Below the pieces are notes generated by a model. It saw only the letters and a list, made by a program, of their open reading frames with translations. It searched no databases and was not told the DNA's origin. Positions 1-7,064 of a DNA stretch of 11,402 bases are shown piece after piece. The stretch is taken from assembly GCA_938008575.1 (NCBI GenBank), contig CALLKB010000219.1, positions 1-11,402 on the forward strand, read 5' to 3'. The stretch is from an uncultured Cytophagaceae bacterium (GTDB lineage Bacteria; Bacteroidota; Bacteroidia; Cytophagales; Spirosomataceae). The translations under genes and the position numbers were made by a program. Each line of letters begins with the position of its first letter. The stretch's first letter is position 1.

Positions 1-94
1 AATACGTCGAATAAGCCGCTATGCCCAGCGTGATCGCAAATACGATTCCGATGAAAATGGCTTTGGCCGTAAAAACATCATTCATTAATTCCAT
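1..94 (-). CDS. nuoH: NADH-quinone oxidoreductase subunit H, N-terminal part only (runs off the window)
   Basis: Only the first 31 codons are present; the gene continues beyond position 1. The peptide begins MELMNDVFTAKAIFIGIVFA and runs into a hydrophobic stretch typical of the first transmembrane helix of NuoH, the membrane subunit that together with NuoB and NuoD forms the quinone pocket at the junction of the peripheral and membrane arms. The ATG lies three bases after the nuoG stop codon, and the purine-rich stretch AAATAGGAT directly before it could act as a weak ribosome site; a second in-frame ATG three codons in is an alternative start. The identification rests more on position (nuoH follows nuoG in nearly all nuo operons) than on sequence, because so little of the protein is visible. 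Confidence 0.82.
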   Translation of the reverse strand, partial: MELMNDVFTAKAIFIGIVFAITLGIAAYSTY

Positions 95-97
95 ATC

Positions 98-1123
98 CTA
101 TTTCTTTGCAGGTAAACTTGCTTGATTCGTTAAAAAACTACGGTCACGATCATCATCAATTAATTTGTAATCACGTGCCGCTTGCGCAATTGGGAAGGCA
201 GGACGGATCAAGCCCGCTCCATATTTATTCGCTGAAATCACAGAATGACGCGAAACGTTTGTTGGCCCTTCAATCGTCCAATCGCTCGTTTTCTTGCGAT
301 CAAAACGACATGTATTGCAGATAAACTCTTTCAATTCACCCCATTCATTCTTACGACCCGTCACACGAATCACCTCATCACCACGGTACCACAAAGTCAC
401 ATTACCCGAACATTTGTCGCATGAGCAATGCGCATCCATCGGCTTCGAGAACCAAACACGGCTCTTGAAACGATAAGTCTTATCAGTCAAAGCTCCTACT
501 GGACACACGTCAATCACGTTTCCAGAAAAATCATTATCAATCGCTTTCTCGATGTAGGTACTGATTTCTGCATGATCCCCGCGATGCATCACGCCATGTA
601 CCCGACCATCTGTAATCTGGTCAGCCGTGTAAACACAACGGTAGCACAAGATGCAACGGTTCATGTTCAACTTGATATTATCACCTAAATCAACCGGCTC
701 AAATGTATTCCGATCTTCCACGGTGCGCGTAGATGAAACACCATGCTCAAATGAAAAATCTTGTAAATGACATTCACCAGCTTGATCACATACTGGACAA
801 TCCAACGGGTGATTCAACAACAAAAATTCTACAATGCCCTTGCGCGTTTCTAAAACTTGCTCATTCACCGTATTCTCTACAATCATCCCATCTTGAACGG
901 CTGTGATACAGGCAGGAACCAATTTGGGCATCGGACGTGGATCTTTTTCAGAACCCGCAGTCACTTTAACCAAACAAGCCCGGCATTTACCACCAGAACC
1001 CTTCAAAGGCTCATAATAACACATCGCAGGAGGTGCCACCTCAGGACCGATCATACGTGCGGCCTGCATAATGGTGGTTCCCGGTTCTACTTCCAGGGTG
1101 ATGTTGTCAATCGTTACTTTCAT
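98..1123 (-). CDS. nuoG: NADH-quinone oxidoreductase subunit G, short form with iron-sulfur domains only
   Basis: NuoG carries the iron-sulfur chain that passes electrons from NuoF towards NuoB in the peripheral arm of complex I. The 341-residue protein opens with a ferredoxin-like [2Fe-2S] domain (Cys35, Cys47, Cys50, Cys72; N1b). It continues with the His-Cys3 cluster motif (His105, Cys109, Cys112, Cys118; N5) and a [4Fe-4S] set (Cys157, Cys160, Cys163 and Cys207 in CPVGALT; N4). A fourth cysteine group follows (Cys233, Cys235, Cys238, Cys269, Cys272), but its spacing differs from the usual C-x2-C-x3-C N7 motif. The large C-terminal molybdopterin-like domain of the roughly 900-residue enterobacterial protein is absent. 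The remaining tail of about 50 residues has no recognisable motif. From memory, short NuoG forms are normal in Bacteroidota, so this is not a truncation. It is preceded by the glycosyltransferase gene (28-base gap) and followed by nuoH (3 bases). Confidence 0.95.
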   Translation of the reverse strand: MKVTIDNITLEVEPGTTIMQAARMIGPEVAPPAMCYYEPLKGSGGKCRACLVKVTAGSEKDPRPMPKLVPACITAVQDGMIVENTVNEQVLETRKGIVEFLLLNHPLDCPVCDQAGECHLQDFSFEHGVSSTRTVEDRNTFEPVDLGDNIKLNMNRCILCYRCVYTADQITDGRVHGVMHRGDHAEISTYIEKAIDNDFSGNVIDVCPVGALTDKTYRFKSRVWFSKPMDAHCSCDKCSGNVTLWYRGDEVIRVTGRKNEWGELKEFICNTCRFDRKKTSDWTIEGPTNVSRHSVISANKYGAGLIRPAFPIAQAARDYKLIDDDRDRSFLTNQASLPAKK

Positions 1124-1151
1124 AATCTATCATCTAGCGGGTTAATCCCGG

Positions 1152-2309
1152 TTATTTGCTTTGTAATTGGGCCCATCGGTCCATAAATAAGGCTGCTGAA
1201 TACTGAACAGCACGCTCTTTTAAGTTTTGTTGATATCCAGCTAATTGTTCAGGACTTAATTGCAATAGTGAACTAATTTTGTCCACCAAAACATCCACAT
1301 CCCAACTCTCTACTAATAATTCATCCAATCCTTGTAGGAAATCATTCACTCCTCCACTCGCACGCACACCTACAATCGGCTTTCCTACATGTGCCGCTTC
1401 TAACATCACCAAAGGAAATGGATCCTCACGTGACGAAAGAAAAAACACATCCATCGCCTCAAAATACGGCCTACTATCCGAACAAACAGGCAACAAATGC
1501 ACTTGTTTCTTCGAATCCCAAATGGCCGTATTTGCAATTAAGTCGTCAGAATATTCATTTTCCAACATCCCCAACCAGATAAAATGCACCTTTGGCATCT
1601 TAACAATTAATTTCTTCGCTACTTCCAAAAACACGTCAGGCGCTTTTCGCCATTCCGCTAATCCGCAACTAAATACAATTTTCGCATCAACAGGAATGCC
1701 TAAATTCTCCCGAATAAACGACTTGTGCGATTGTTCTTGCTCATGAAGTTCAATGATGGGCGGAAGCAGCGCAATTTTATTTGCATCTACAGCTAAATCT
1801 GTCTCCAAAACATTTTTTACCATGTTGGATACAGCATATAACCTCTGGATACCCGTTGCTAAAAATGTACGATCCAAAGCAGTTGTATAAGTTGCAATCG
1901 AATGGCTTAATTCATGCACATAAACCTCCATAGGAATCTGTAATGAAGCCAATTCGCGTAACAGGCCAACCGATGATACCGTGTTTCCAAGGATACTCGT
2001 AAATGCCTCATTTCTCAATGATTTCAAAATACCCAGAACCTTTTGTTCACTGGGTTCATGATTCCAAGCCTGCCGACTTTTTATTTTTGGAATCCTTTGT
2101 TTAATCTTAAACCAAAATGGAATATCTGTTTTCCAGACCCAAACTTTGGCCACTTTTTTATATTCTTGTAATAAACTCCCCCCTTCAACCAAAAGCAAAA
2201 AATTAGACAATCCTCTCGCTTTGCGTTCTCTTAACCAATGTAAAAGAACCAATTGAGCACCTGCACGATTTGCGTCATGTCCAACAAATAGCTTCTTACG
2301 CTCTAACAT
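1152..2309 (-). CDS. GT4-like glycosyltransferase inserted between nuoF and nuoG
   Basis: This 385-residue protein looks like a GT-B fold glycosyltransferase of the GT4 (glycosyl transferases group 1) type. The N-terminal half opens with FVGHDANRAGAQLVLLHWL, the loop-helix motif of the acceptor-side Rossmann domain. The C-terminal half has the nucleotide-sugar domain, with SCGLAEWRKAPDVFLEVA around residues 214-231 (the Arg-Lys pair expected to contact the phosphates of the donor) and SSREDPFPLVMLEAAHVGKP around 292-311, a variant of the E-x7-E motif with Asp296 and Glu304. There is no signal peptide or membrane helix, so it is probably cytoplasmic or peripheral. The sugar donor and acceptor cannot be read from the sequence. 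Its ATG follows the nuoF stop codon with no gap (TAAATG), so it is probably translated by termination-reinitiation and co-transcribed with the nuo genes. No other glycan gene lies nearby. Confidence 0.88.
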   Translation of the reverse strand: MLERKKLFVGHDANRAGAQLVLLHWLRERKARGLSNFLLLVEGGSLLQEYKKVAKVWVWKTDIPFWFKIKQRIPKIKSRQAWNHEPSEQKVLGILKSLRNEAFTSILGNTVSSVGLLRELASLQIPMEVYVHELSHSIATYTTALDRTFLATGIQRLYAVSNMVKNVLETDLAVDANKIALLPPIIELHEQEQSHKSFIRENLGIPVDAKIVFSCGLAEWRKAPDVFLEVAKKLIVKMPKVHFIWLGMLENEYSDDLIANTAIWDSKKQVHLLPVCSDSRPYFEAMDVFFLSSREDPFPLVMLEAAHVGKPIVGVRASGGVNDFLQGLDELLVESWDVDVLVDKISSLLQLSPEQLAGYQQNLKERAVQYSAALFMDRWAQLQSK

Positions 2310-3650
2310 TTATTTTGTCCAACTCGCCCCCGGACGCATGTAAACAGCACCTGGTTTTGTAGCTTCTTCTGGATGTGTTACATGCCATTCAAATTCATCA
2401 CGGAAATGACGAATTGCCGCTGCAACTGGCCATGAAGCAGCATCACCCAATGGACAAATCGTATTTCCTTCAATCTTCTTCGCCACATCCACCAATAAAT
2501 CGATGTCTTCCATGCGACCTTTTCCCGTTTCAATACGTTTGATGACCTTATCCATCCAACCCGTACCTTCCCGACAAGGCGAACATTGTCCACAAGATTC
2601 ATGGTGATAAAAACGCGCAAATGTCAAGGTATTATGTACAATACAAGTTGTCTCATCCATGACGATAAAACCACCTGAACCCAACATCGTTCCCGTCGCA
2701 AATCCTCCTTCAGAAAGTGATTCATACGTCATCAAACGTTTTTCACCCGCTTCCGTTGTTAAAATATTTTCCGCTGATAAAATCGGCACAGAAGAACCTC
2801 CAGCCACCACAGCTTTTAATTTATGTCCATCACGAATTCCTCCGCAATACGCATCTGAATAAATAAACTCTTCTACCGTAATTCCCAAAGGAATCTCATA
2901 TACACCCGGTTTCTTAATGTGTCCAGAGGCCGAAATTAATTTCGTTCCTGTACTACGACCTACTCCAATGGCCGCATAAGCATCTCCTCCATTGTTGACT
3001 ATCCAAGATGTCGCCGAAATCGACTCCACATTGTTGACCACCGTAGGACTTTGCCACAAACCTTTCACAGCTGGAAAAGGAGGTTTATTACGTGGATTTC
3101 CACGTTTTCCTTCTAAAGATTCCAACAAAGCTGTTTCTTCTCCACAGATGTATGCTCCACCACCCGGTTGTACAAAAAGGTCTAAATCATAGCCAGACCC
3201 TAAAATATTTTTTCCTAATAAACCTTTGTCGTAAGCCTCTTGAATCGCTTTTTCAAGGATATTGATGACATACATCAACTCACCACGTACATAGATATAA
3301 GATGTATTCGCACCCAAAGCAAAGCTGGAAACAATCATTCCTTCGATCAAGGTATGTGGGGTTTTCCACATCAAATAGTGATCCTTGAACGTTCCAGGCT
3401 CTGACTCATCCGCATTACAAACCAAATAACGAGGCACACCTTCGGGCTTAGCCAAAAACGACCATTTCATACCCACAGGAAAACCTGCACCTCCACGACC
3501 TCGTAATCCCGATTTCTTCACTTCTTCCGTCACCTCATCCGGCGTCATCGTTTTGATCGCTTTCTCCACCGCCTTGTAACCTCCGTTTTTCATAAAAACG
3601 TCGATTGTCTCAATTCCTGGTACGTCAATATGTTGCGTTAATATCTTCAT
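2310..3650 (-). CDS. nuoF: NADH-quinone oxidoreductase subunit F (NADH- and FMN-binding)
   Basis: NuoF oxidises NADH and passes electrons through FMN to the N3 cluster. At 446 residues it has the normal family length. The FMN/NADH-binding stretch GLRGRGGAGFPVGMKW lies at residues 48-63. NADESEPGTFKD (79-90) and GGGAYICGEETALLESLEG (163-181) are also typical, although the latter has Gly where many homologues have Ala in GAGAY. The N3 [4Fe-4S] ligands are Cys353, Cys356 and Cys359 in SCGQCSPCREG plus Cys399 in TICPLGDAA. The gene starts seven bases after the nuoE stop codon and ends immediately before the glycosyltransferase ATG. Together with NuoE and NuoG it forms the NADH-dehydrogenase module, which shows that this complex uses NADH; nuo clusters lacking this module must use another electron donor. 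Confidence 0.98.
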   Translation of the reverse strand: MKILTQHIDVPGIETIDVFMKNGGYKAVEKAIKTMTPDEVTEEVKKSGLRGRGGAGFPVGMKWSFLAKPEGVPRYLVCNADESEPGTFKDHYLMWKTPHTLIEGMIVSSFALGANTSYIYVRGELMYVINILEKAIQEAYDKGLLGKNILGSGYDLDLFVQPGGGAYICGEETALLESLEGKRGNPRNKPPFPAVKGLWQSPTVVNNVESISATSWIVNNGGDAYAAIGVGRSTGTKLISASGHIKKPGVYEIPLGITVEEFIYSDAYCGGIRDGHKLKAVVAGGSSVPILSAENILTTEAGEKRLMTYESLSEGGFATGTMLGSGGFIVMDETTCIVHNTLTFARFYHHESCGQCSPCREGTGWMDKVIKRIETGKGRMEDIDLLVDVAKKIEGNTICPLGDAASWPVAAAIRHFRDEFEWHVTHPEEATKPGAVYMRPGASWTK

Positions 3651-3657
3651 CCTCGGC

Positions 3658-4143
3658 TTATTTGCTTAATTCGTCAATAATCTGATCTACTTTCTCATTC
3701 GTCAAATGCATGTAATACTTCTCACGAATTTGGAATACAGGACCCCAACCGCAAGCAGCTAAACATTCAACTTCTTTGATCGTAAACTTACCATCCTTCG
3801 TCGTCTCTCCTGTTTGGATTCCCAAACGCTTCTTCAAGTGATCATAAACTTCTACGCCACCCATCAAACAACAAGGACCTGTCCGACAATACTCAATCAC
3901 ATGCTCTCCCACGGGCTCCAAATGGAACATTGTGTAAAAGGTAGCCACTTCATATACCTCAATCGAACTAATGGAAAGCAAAGAAGCTACGTAGTCCATC
4001 ACCTCTGGTGAACACCATTTCCACTCAGCTTGCGCTAAATGAAGAATAGGCAATAAGGCCGACTTCTGTTTTCCTTCCGGATAACGGGCAATGATTTTTT
4101 TAACTAAGTCCAGCGTTTCTGCTGGGAAAACAATGTTGCTCAT
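3658..4143 (-). CDS. nuoE: NADH-quinone oxidoreductase subunit E ([2Fe-2S] N1a)
   Basis: NuoE is the thioredoxin-fold partner of NuoF and holds the [2Fe-2S] cluster N1a, close to the FMN. The 161-residue protein has a helical N-terminal part (about 1-75, with YEVATFYTMF at 64-73) followed by the cluster domain. The ligand pattern C-x4-C and C-x3-C is intact: Cys86 and Cys91 in CRTGPC, and Cys127 and Cys131 in ECLAACGWGP. Cys92, next to Cys91, is extra. Length is normal for the family. It lies between nuoD (three-base gap) and nuoF (seven-base gap), consistent with translational coupling in one transcript. Confidence 0.97.
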   Translation of the reverse strand: MSNIVFPAETLDLVKKIIARYPEGKQKSALLPILHLAQAEWKWCSPEVMDYVASLLSISSIEVYEVATFYTMFHLEPVGEHVIEYCRTGPCCLMGGVEVYDHLKKRLGIQTGETTKDGKFTIKEVECLAACGWGPVFQIREKYYMHLTNEKVDQIIDELSK

Positions 4144-4146
4144 GTC

Positions 4147-5382
4147 TTATGTATCTAACTCTCCTGCAATTACGTTCATTGATGACATCGTTACGATCGC
4201 ATCTGATAAGGTTGTTCCCTTAATCATTTCAGGGAAAGCTTGGTAATAAATATAACCTGGTCGGCGGAATTTCAAACGATATGGCGTCCGACCTCCGTCA
4301 GAAACCAAATAGAAACCTAATTCGCCATTTCCTCCCTCGACCGAATGGTAAACTTCACCTACAGGAGCATCAATTTCACCCATCACAATTTTAAAGTGAT
4401 AGATTAATGCCTCCATGTTGTGGTAAACATCTTGTTTGTTTGGCAAATAATAATGTGGCGCATCTGCATGATATGGCCCTTCCGGAAGATTATCGATCGC
4501 TTGTTGGATAATGCGTAAACTTTGCCACATCTCCTCTTCACGCACTAAGAAACGATCATAGGTATCACCCTTCGTTCCCACAGGCACATCAAATTCAAAA
4601 TCTTCATACGAAGAATATGGATTCATGGCACGCACATCATAATCAACACCCGCAGCACGTAAATTCGGACCCGTAAATCCATAATTCAAAGCACGCTCTG
4701 CGGAAATACCGCCCACATTTTGTGTACGATCCATGAAAATACGATTACGCATAACCATACCTTCAAATTCCTTCAAAGCCGCTGGTAACTCTTTCAACAA
4801 TTTATGAATCTTCTCGATGGCAACTGGCGTAAAATCACGCTCCATACCACCAAAACGACCCATATTGGTTGTCAAACGCGCTCCGCACATCTCTTCATAA
4901 ATCTCGTAGATAAACTCGCGCCATTGGTACACATACAAGAAACCTGTCAAGGCTCCCGTGTCCACAGCCAAAATTGAATTACATACAATGTGATCCGTTA
5001 AACGAGCAAGTTCCATCATAATCACACGCATATATTGCGCGCGCTTAGGAACTTCAATACCTAATAATTTCTCAACCGTCATGTGCCAGCCCATATTATT
5101 AATAGGCGCTGAACAATAGTTCATCCGGTCAGTTAAGGTTGTGATTTGGTAAAAAGGACGACGCTCCGCAATTTTTTCAAACGCACGGTGGATATACCCC
5201 ACGGTTTGTTCGGCATCCACAATCGTTTCCCCATCCATCGTTAAGATGTTTTGGAAGATACCGTGTGTGGCAGGGTGCGTAGGACCTAAATTAAGCGTGG
5301 ATAGCTCATTTACATAAGGACCGCCCTTTTGCGTCTTATCTAAACCTACATTAGGGTTATTTACTAAGGCTACTTCTGACAT
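4147..5382 (-). CDS. nuoD: NADH-quinone oxidoreductase subunit D (49 kDa, quinone-site subunit)
   Basis: NuoD is the large peripheral-arm subunit related to [NiFe]-hydrogenase large subunits; with NuoB it forms the quinone-reduction site. The 411-residue protein has the diagnostic loop GPTHPATHG at residues 33-41, with His36 as the likely quinone-contacting histidine, and DRMNY at 85-89, with Tyr89 as the likely partner tyrosine (equivalence to the Thermus residues is by motif). NMGRFGGMERDF, and SVEGGNGELGFYLVSDGG near the C terminus, are also characteristic. The hydrogenase nickel-binding cysteines are absent, as expected. NuoC and NuoD are separate genes here, not fused as in E. coli. The start chosen gives a 20-25 residue lead before the conserved NLGPTHP, which is normal. 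Confidence 0.98.
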   Translation of the reverse strand: MSEVALVNNPNVGLDKTQKGGPYVNELSTLNLGPTHPATHGIFQNILTMDGETIVDAEQTVGYIHRAFEKIAERRPFYQITTLTDRMNYCSAPINNMGWHMTVEKLLGIEVPKRAQYMRVIMMELARLTDHIVCNSILAVDTGALTGFLYVYQWREFIYEIYEEMCGARLTTNMGRFGGMERDFTPVAIEKIHKLLKELPAALKEFEGMVMRNRIFMDRTQNVGGISAERALNYGFTGPNLRAAGVDYDVRAMNPYSSYEDFEFDVPVGTKGDTYDRFLVREEEMWQSLRIIQQAIDNLPEGPYHADAPHYYLPNKQDVYHNMEALIYHFKIVMGEIDAPVGEVYHSVEGGNGELGFYLVSDGGRTPYRLKFRRPGYIYYQAFPEMIKGTTLSDAIVTMSSMNVIAGELDT

Positions 5383-5394
5383 GCTTTGTCGCTT

Positions 5395-5895
5395 TTATCG
5401 TCCAAATAATTCATCAATTTTATCATGACGCGTCGCATCCTCTAAAGGATATTCCTTACGCATCGGGTGGTAATCCATCTCGTCCATATTCAAGATACGA
5501 GTCAAATTAGGATGACCATCAAACAAGATTCCGTAAAAATCAAATGCCTCACGCTCCATCCAGTTGGCCGCAGCATACAAACCTGTGATCGTTGGGAAAT
5601 GCGGTGCATCAATCGGCGCATAGGCCTTAATCATCAAACGCACATTGTTTTCCAAACTGTGCACATGATAAATAACACCTAATTCTTGCCCTTTGGCATC
5701 TGGAAAATGAATACCTGCCAAATCAGTTAAAAACTGAAATTTAAATTCAGGATGTGCATACAAAAAGTGTAACATCGGAACGATGTTGTCTACCCCTGTT
5801 GTAAACTGCAAAATACCATGCGACTCGGTCACACCATACACGGCATCCGCACCAAACTGCGCTTGCAATGCATCTGTTATTTGTTGATTCTCCAT
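5395..5895 (-). CDS. nuoC: NADH-quinone oxidoreductase subunit C (30 kDa)
   Basis: NuoC is a structural subunit of the complex I connecting module, packed against NuoD and NuoB. The 166-residue protein carries the family signature in its C-terminal half: EREAFDFYGILFDGHPNLTR (residues 114-133), followed by HPMRKEYPLED (143-153). Both are strongly conserved in the respiratory-chain 30 kDa subunit family. The N-terminal 100 residues form the weakly conserved alpha/beta domain. It lies five bases after nuoB and 12 bases before nuoD. Length is at the short end of the family, but nothing appears missing. Confidence 0.97.
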   Translation of the reverse strand: MENQQITDALQAQFGADAVYGVTESHGILQFTTGVDNIVPMLHFLYAHPEFKFQFLTDLAGIHFPDAKGQELGVIYHVHSLENNVRLMIKAYAPIDAPHFPTITGLYAAANWMEREAFDFYGILFDGHPNLTRILNMDEMDYHPMRKEYPLEDATRHDKIDELFGR

Positions 5896-5900
5896 TATTG

Positions 5901-6449
5901 TTATTCTATACCGTAAGATGCCAACAAAGCCTTGTATTCCGGCTCGTTTCTACGGCGTGTCGATTCGTTTTTAGCCAATTCCTGGATTTGCATAAAGCCA
6001 TCCAAAATTTGCTCAGGACGTGGTGGGCAACCAGGCACATAAACATCCACAGGAATGATTCGATCAATGCCTTGTAAAACGGAATATGTATCAAAAATAC
6101 CGCCTGAACAAGCACAAGCCCCTACAGACAATACCCAACGTGGCTCAGCCATTTGAAGATACACTTGCTTCACTACAGGTGCCATTTTCTTGGAAATTGT
6201 ACCCATCACCATCAATACATCTGCCTGACGAGCAGAAAAACTCAAACGCTCAGCACCAAAACGGCCAATATCGTAATGAGATGCCATCGTCGACATGAAC
6301 TCAATCCCGCAACAAGACGTCGCAAATGGCAATGGCCAAAGCGAATTTGCGCGAGCCAGTCCGACTAAATTATCTAAACTTGTTGCAAAAAAACCTGCTC
6401 CCTCTACTCCTGGAGGCGCTTCAGCAACTTGAACCGTTGAATTACTCAT
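5901..6449 (-). CDS. nuoB: NADH-quinone oxidoreductase subunit B (N2 cluster)
   Basis: NuoB holds the terminal [4Fe-4S] cluster N2, which donates electrons to quinone. The 182-residue protein has the tandem ligands Cys46-Cys47 in [10 protein letters not shown], a third ligand Cys112 in VGACACSGG, and the fourth, Cys141, in [10 protein letters not shown]. The extra Cys114 lies in the variable position of the GACA-x-SG motif. [20 protein letters not shown] (residues 62-81) and TISKKMAP are also typical. The Ala/Gly-rich N-terminal 20 residues are a variable extension. The ATG lies 47 bases after the nuoA stop codon, the largest gap in the operon; that gap contains an interrupted hairpin. Confidence 0.98.
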   Translation of the reverse strand: MSNSTVQVAEAPPGVEGAGFFATSLDNLVGLARANSLWPLPFATSCCGIEFMSTMASHYDIGRFGAERLSFSARQADVLMVMGTISKKMAPVVKQVYLQMAEPRWVLSVGACACSGGIFDTYSVLQGIDRIIPVDVYVPGCPPRPEQILDGFMQIQELAKNESTRRRNEPEYKALLASYGIE

Positions 6450-6472
6450 ATCTTATCTATCTGTTGAATACA

Positions 6473-6499
6473 TAAACTTTGGCTGGGCCAATATGTTTA
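6473..6499 (-). other. Interrupted hairpin in the nuoA-nuoB gap
   Basis: Two nested inverted repeats share one centre: TTGGC (6479-6483) pairs with GCCAA (6487-6491) around a TGG loop, and TAAAC (6473-6477) pairs with GTTTA (6495-6499), separated by a small asymmetric internal loop. The nuoA stop codon (6497-6499) forms the base of the structure. No T-run follows in the direction of transcription, so it does not look like a terminator. It could be an RNA-stability or processing element between the first two cistrons, or chance. Its function is inferred only. Confidence 0.4.
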
Positions 6500-6865
6500 T
6501 TTTTCCCACTTTAAAATTCCTTTTTTGATTACGTAGACGAAACCGGCCAACAATAAACCCATAAATACGAGCATATCATAAAAACCATTCCATGACAATT
6601 CGCGGAAATTAACCGCCCATGGGTACATAAACACGATTTCAATATCAAAAAGCACGAATAAAATCGCCACTAAGAAATACTTAACTGAAATAGGCGTACG
6701 CGCATCTCCAATGGATTCAATCCCACACTCAAAGGTATCATCCTTCTTTGCCGAATGGCGCTTAGGACCCAAGGCATGTGTCGCAAACATCGTTGCGAAA
6801 ATAAAGGCTAATGCTGCCAATAGCTGAACGAATATCGGCAGAAAATCTTGAGGTTGATAGTTCAT
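6497..6865 (-). CDS. nuoA: NADH-quinone oxidoreductase subunit A
   Basis: NuoA is a small membrane subunit at the joint of the two arms of complex I, near the quinone channel. The 122-residue protein has three predicted transmembrane helices (roughly residues 8-30, 60-82 and 93-113). The long loop after helix 1 contains the conserved DDTFECGIES (ECG at 46-48) and GDAR. Helix 2 contains the conserved acidic pair in FLVAILFVLFDIEIVFMYPW (Asp74, Glu76). This is the first gene of the operon; its promoter should lie in the 199 bases shared with guaB. No Shine-Dalgarno sequence is visible upstream of the ATG. Confidence 0.97.
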   Translation of the reverse strand: MNYQPQDFLPIFVQLLAALAFIFATMFATHALGPKRHSAKKDDTFECGIESIGDARTPISVKYFLVAILFVLFDIEIVFMYPWAVNFRELSWNGFYDMLVFMGLLLAGFVYVIKKGILKWEK

Positions 6866-7011
6866 GACAAAGGCTTATAAAATGAAGCCGCAATTTACTG
6901 TATAAAATCTAAAATTTCAGATTTTTGACGAAAAAATCACAGGCAAAAATCAGCCTATTCGACGAAACAAGTATTTTTTCGGCGAGGTACAAAAAATTCA
7001 AAAAAATCCTG

Positions 7012-7019
7012 TAATTTTG
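7012..7019 (+). promoter_or_regulatory. Putative -7 promoter box of guaB (TAATTTTG)
   Basis: TAATTTTG matches the Bacteroidota -7 consensus TAnnTTTG exactly. No TTG is visible at the usual -33 distance. Transcription would be expected to start about four to six bases after the box, near 7023, which is where the leader inverted repeat begins. Confidence 0.6.
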
Positions 7020-7022
7020 TCC

Positions 7023-7064
7023 GGCAAATAAGAGTAGTTCTTACACTCCATCAAATTATTTGCC
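7023..7064 (+). promoter_or_regulatory. guaB leader framed by a perfect 9-bp inverted repeat ending at the start codon
   Basis: GGCAAATAA (7023-7031) and TTATTTGCC (7056-7064) are perfect inverted repeats separated by 24 bases. The second arm ends at the base immediately before the guaB ATG. A second, shorter pairing is possible inside the loop: GAGT (7032-7035) with ACTC (7045-7048). If transcription starts where the promoter box predicts, the whole leader of about 42 bases would fold into this one hairpin with the start codon at its foot. It could control translation initiation, protect the 5' end, or at DNA level serve as a two-arm operator. I do not recognise it as a named riboswitch. Confidence 0.55.

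Larger units (their letters stand above)
6866..7064. promoter_or_regulatory. Divergent control region between nuoA and guaB
   Basis: This AT-rich region of 199 bases separates the divergent nuoA and guaB genes and must hold both promoters unless nuo is driven from elsewhere. On the guaB side a TAATTTTG box is clear (annotated separately). On the nuoA side the best candidate is TAAATTG (complement of 6891-6897), one base short of the TAnnTTTG consensus and not convincing. A weak A/T-only hairpin lies around 6920-6938. No gene is seen here. Confidence 0.7.

Noticed and set aside
1138..1150. Small hairpin CGGG-TTAAT-CCCG between the glycosyltransferase gene and nuoG
   Set aside because: The stem is only 4 bp and there is no T-run, so it is too weak to call a terminator or regulatory element.
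2378..2620. Minus-strand open frame of 80 codons in a second frame inside nuoF
   Set aside because: It lies entirely within the well-conserved C-terminal region of nuoF in another frame and has no recognisable features.
6920..6938. A/T-only inverted repeat in the nuoA-guaB intergenic region
   Set aside because: The stem is almost purely A-T with an extra base; such repeats are expected by chance in this AT-rich stretch.
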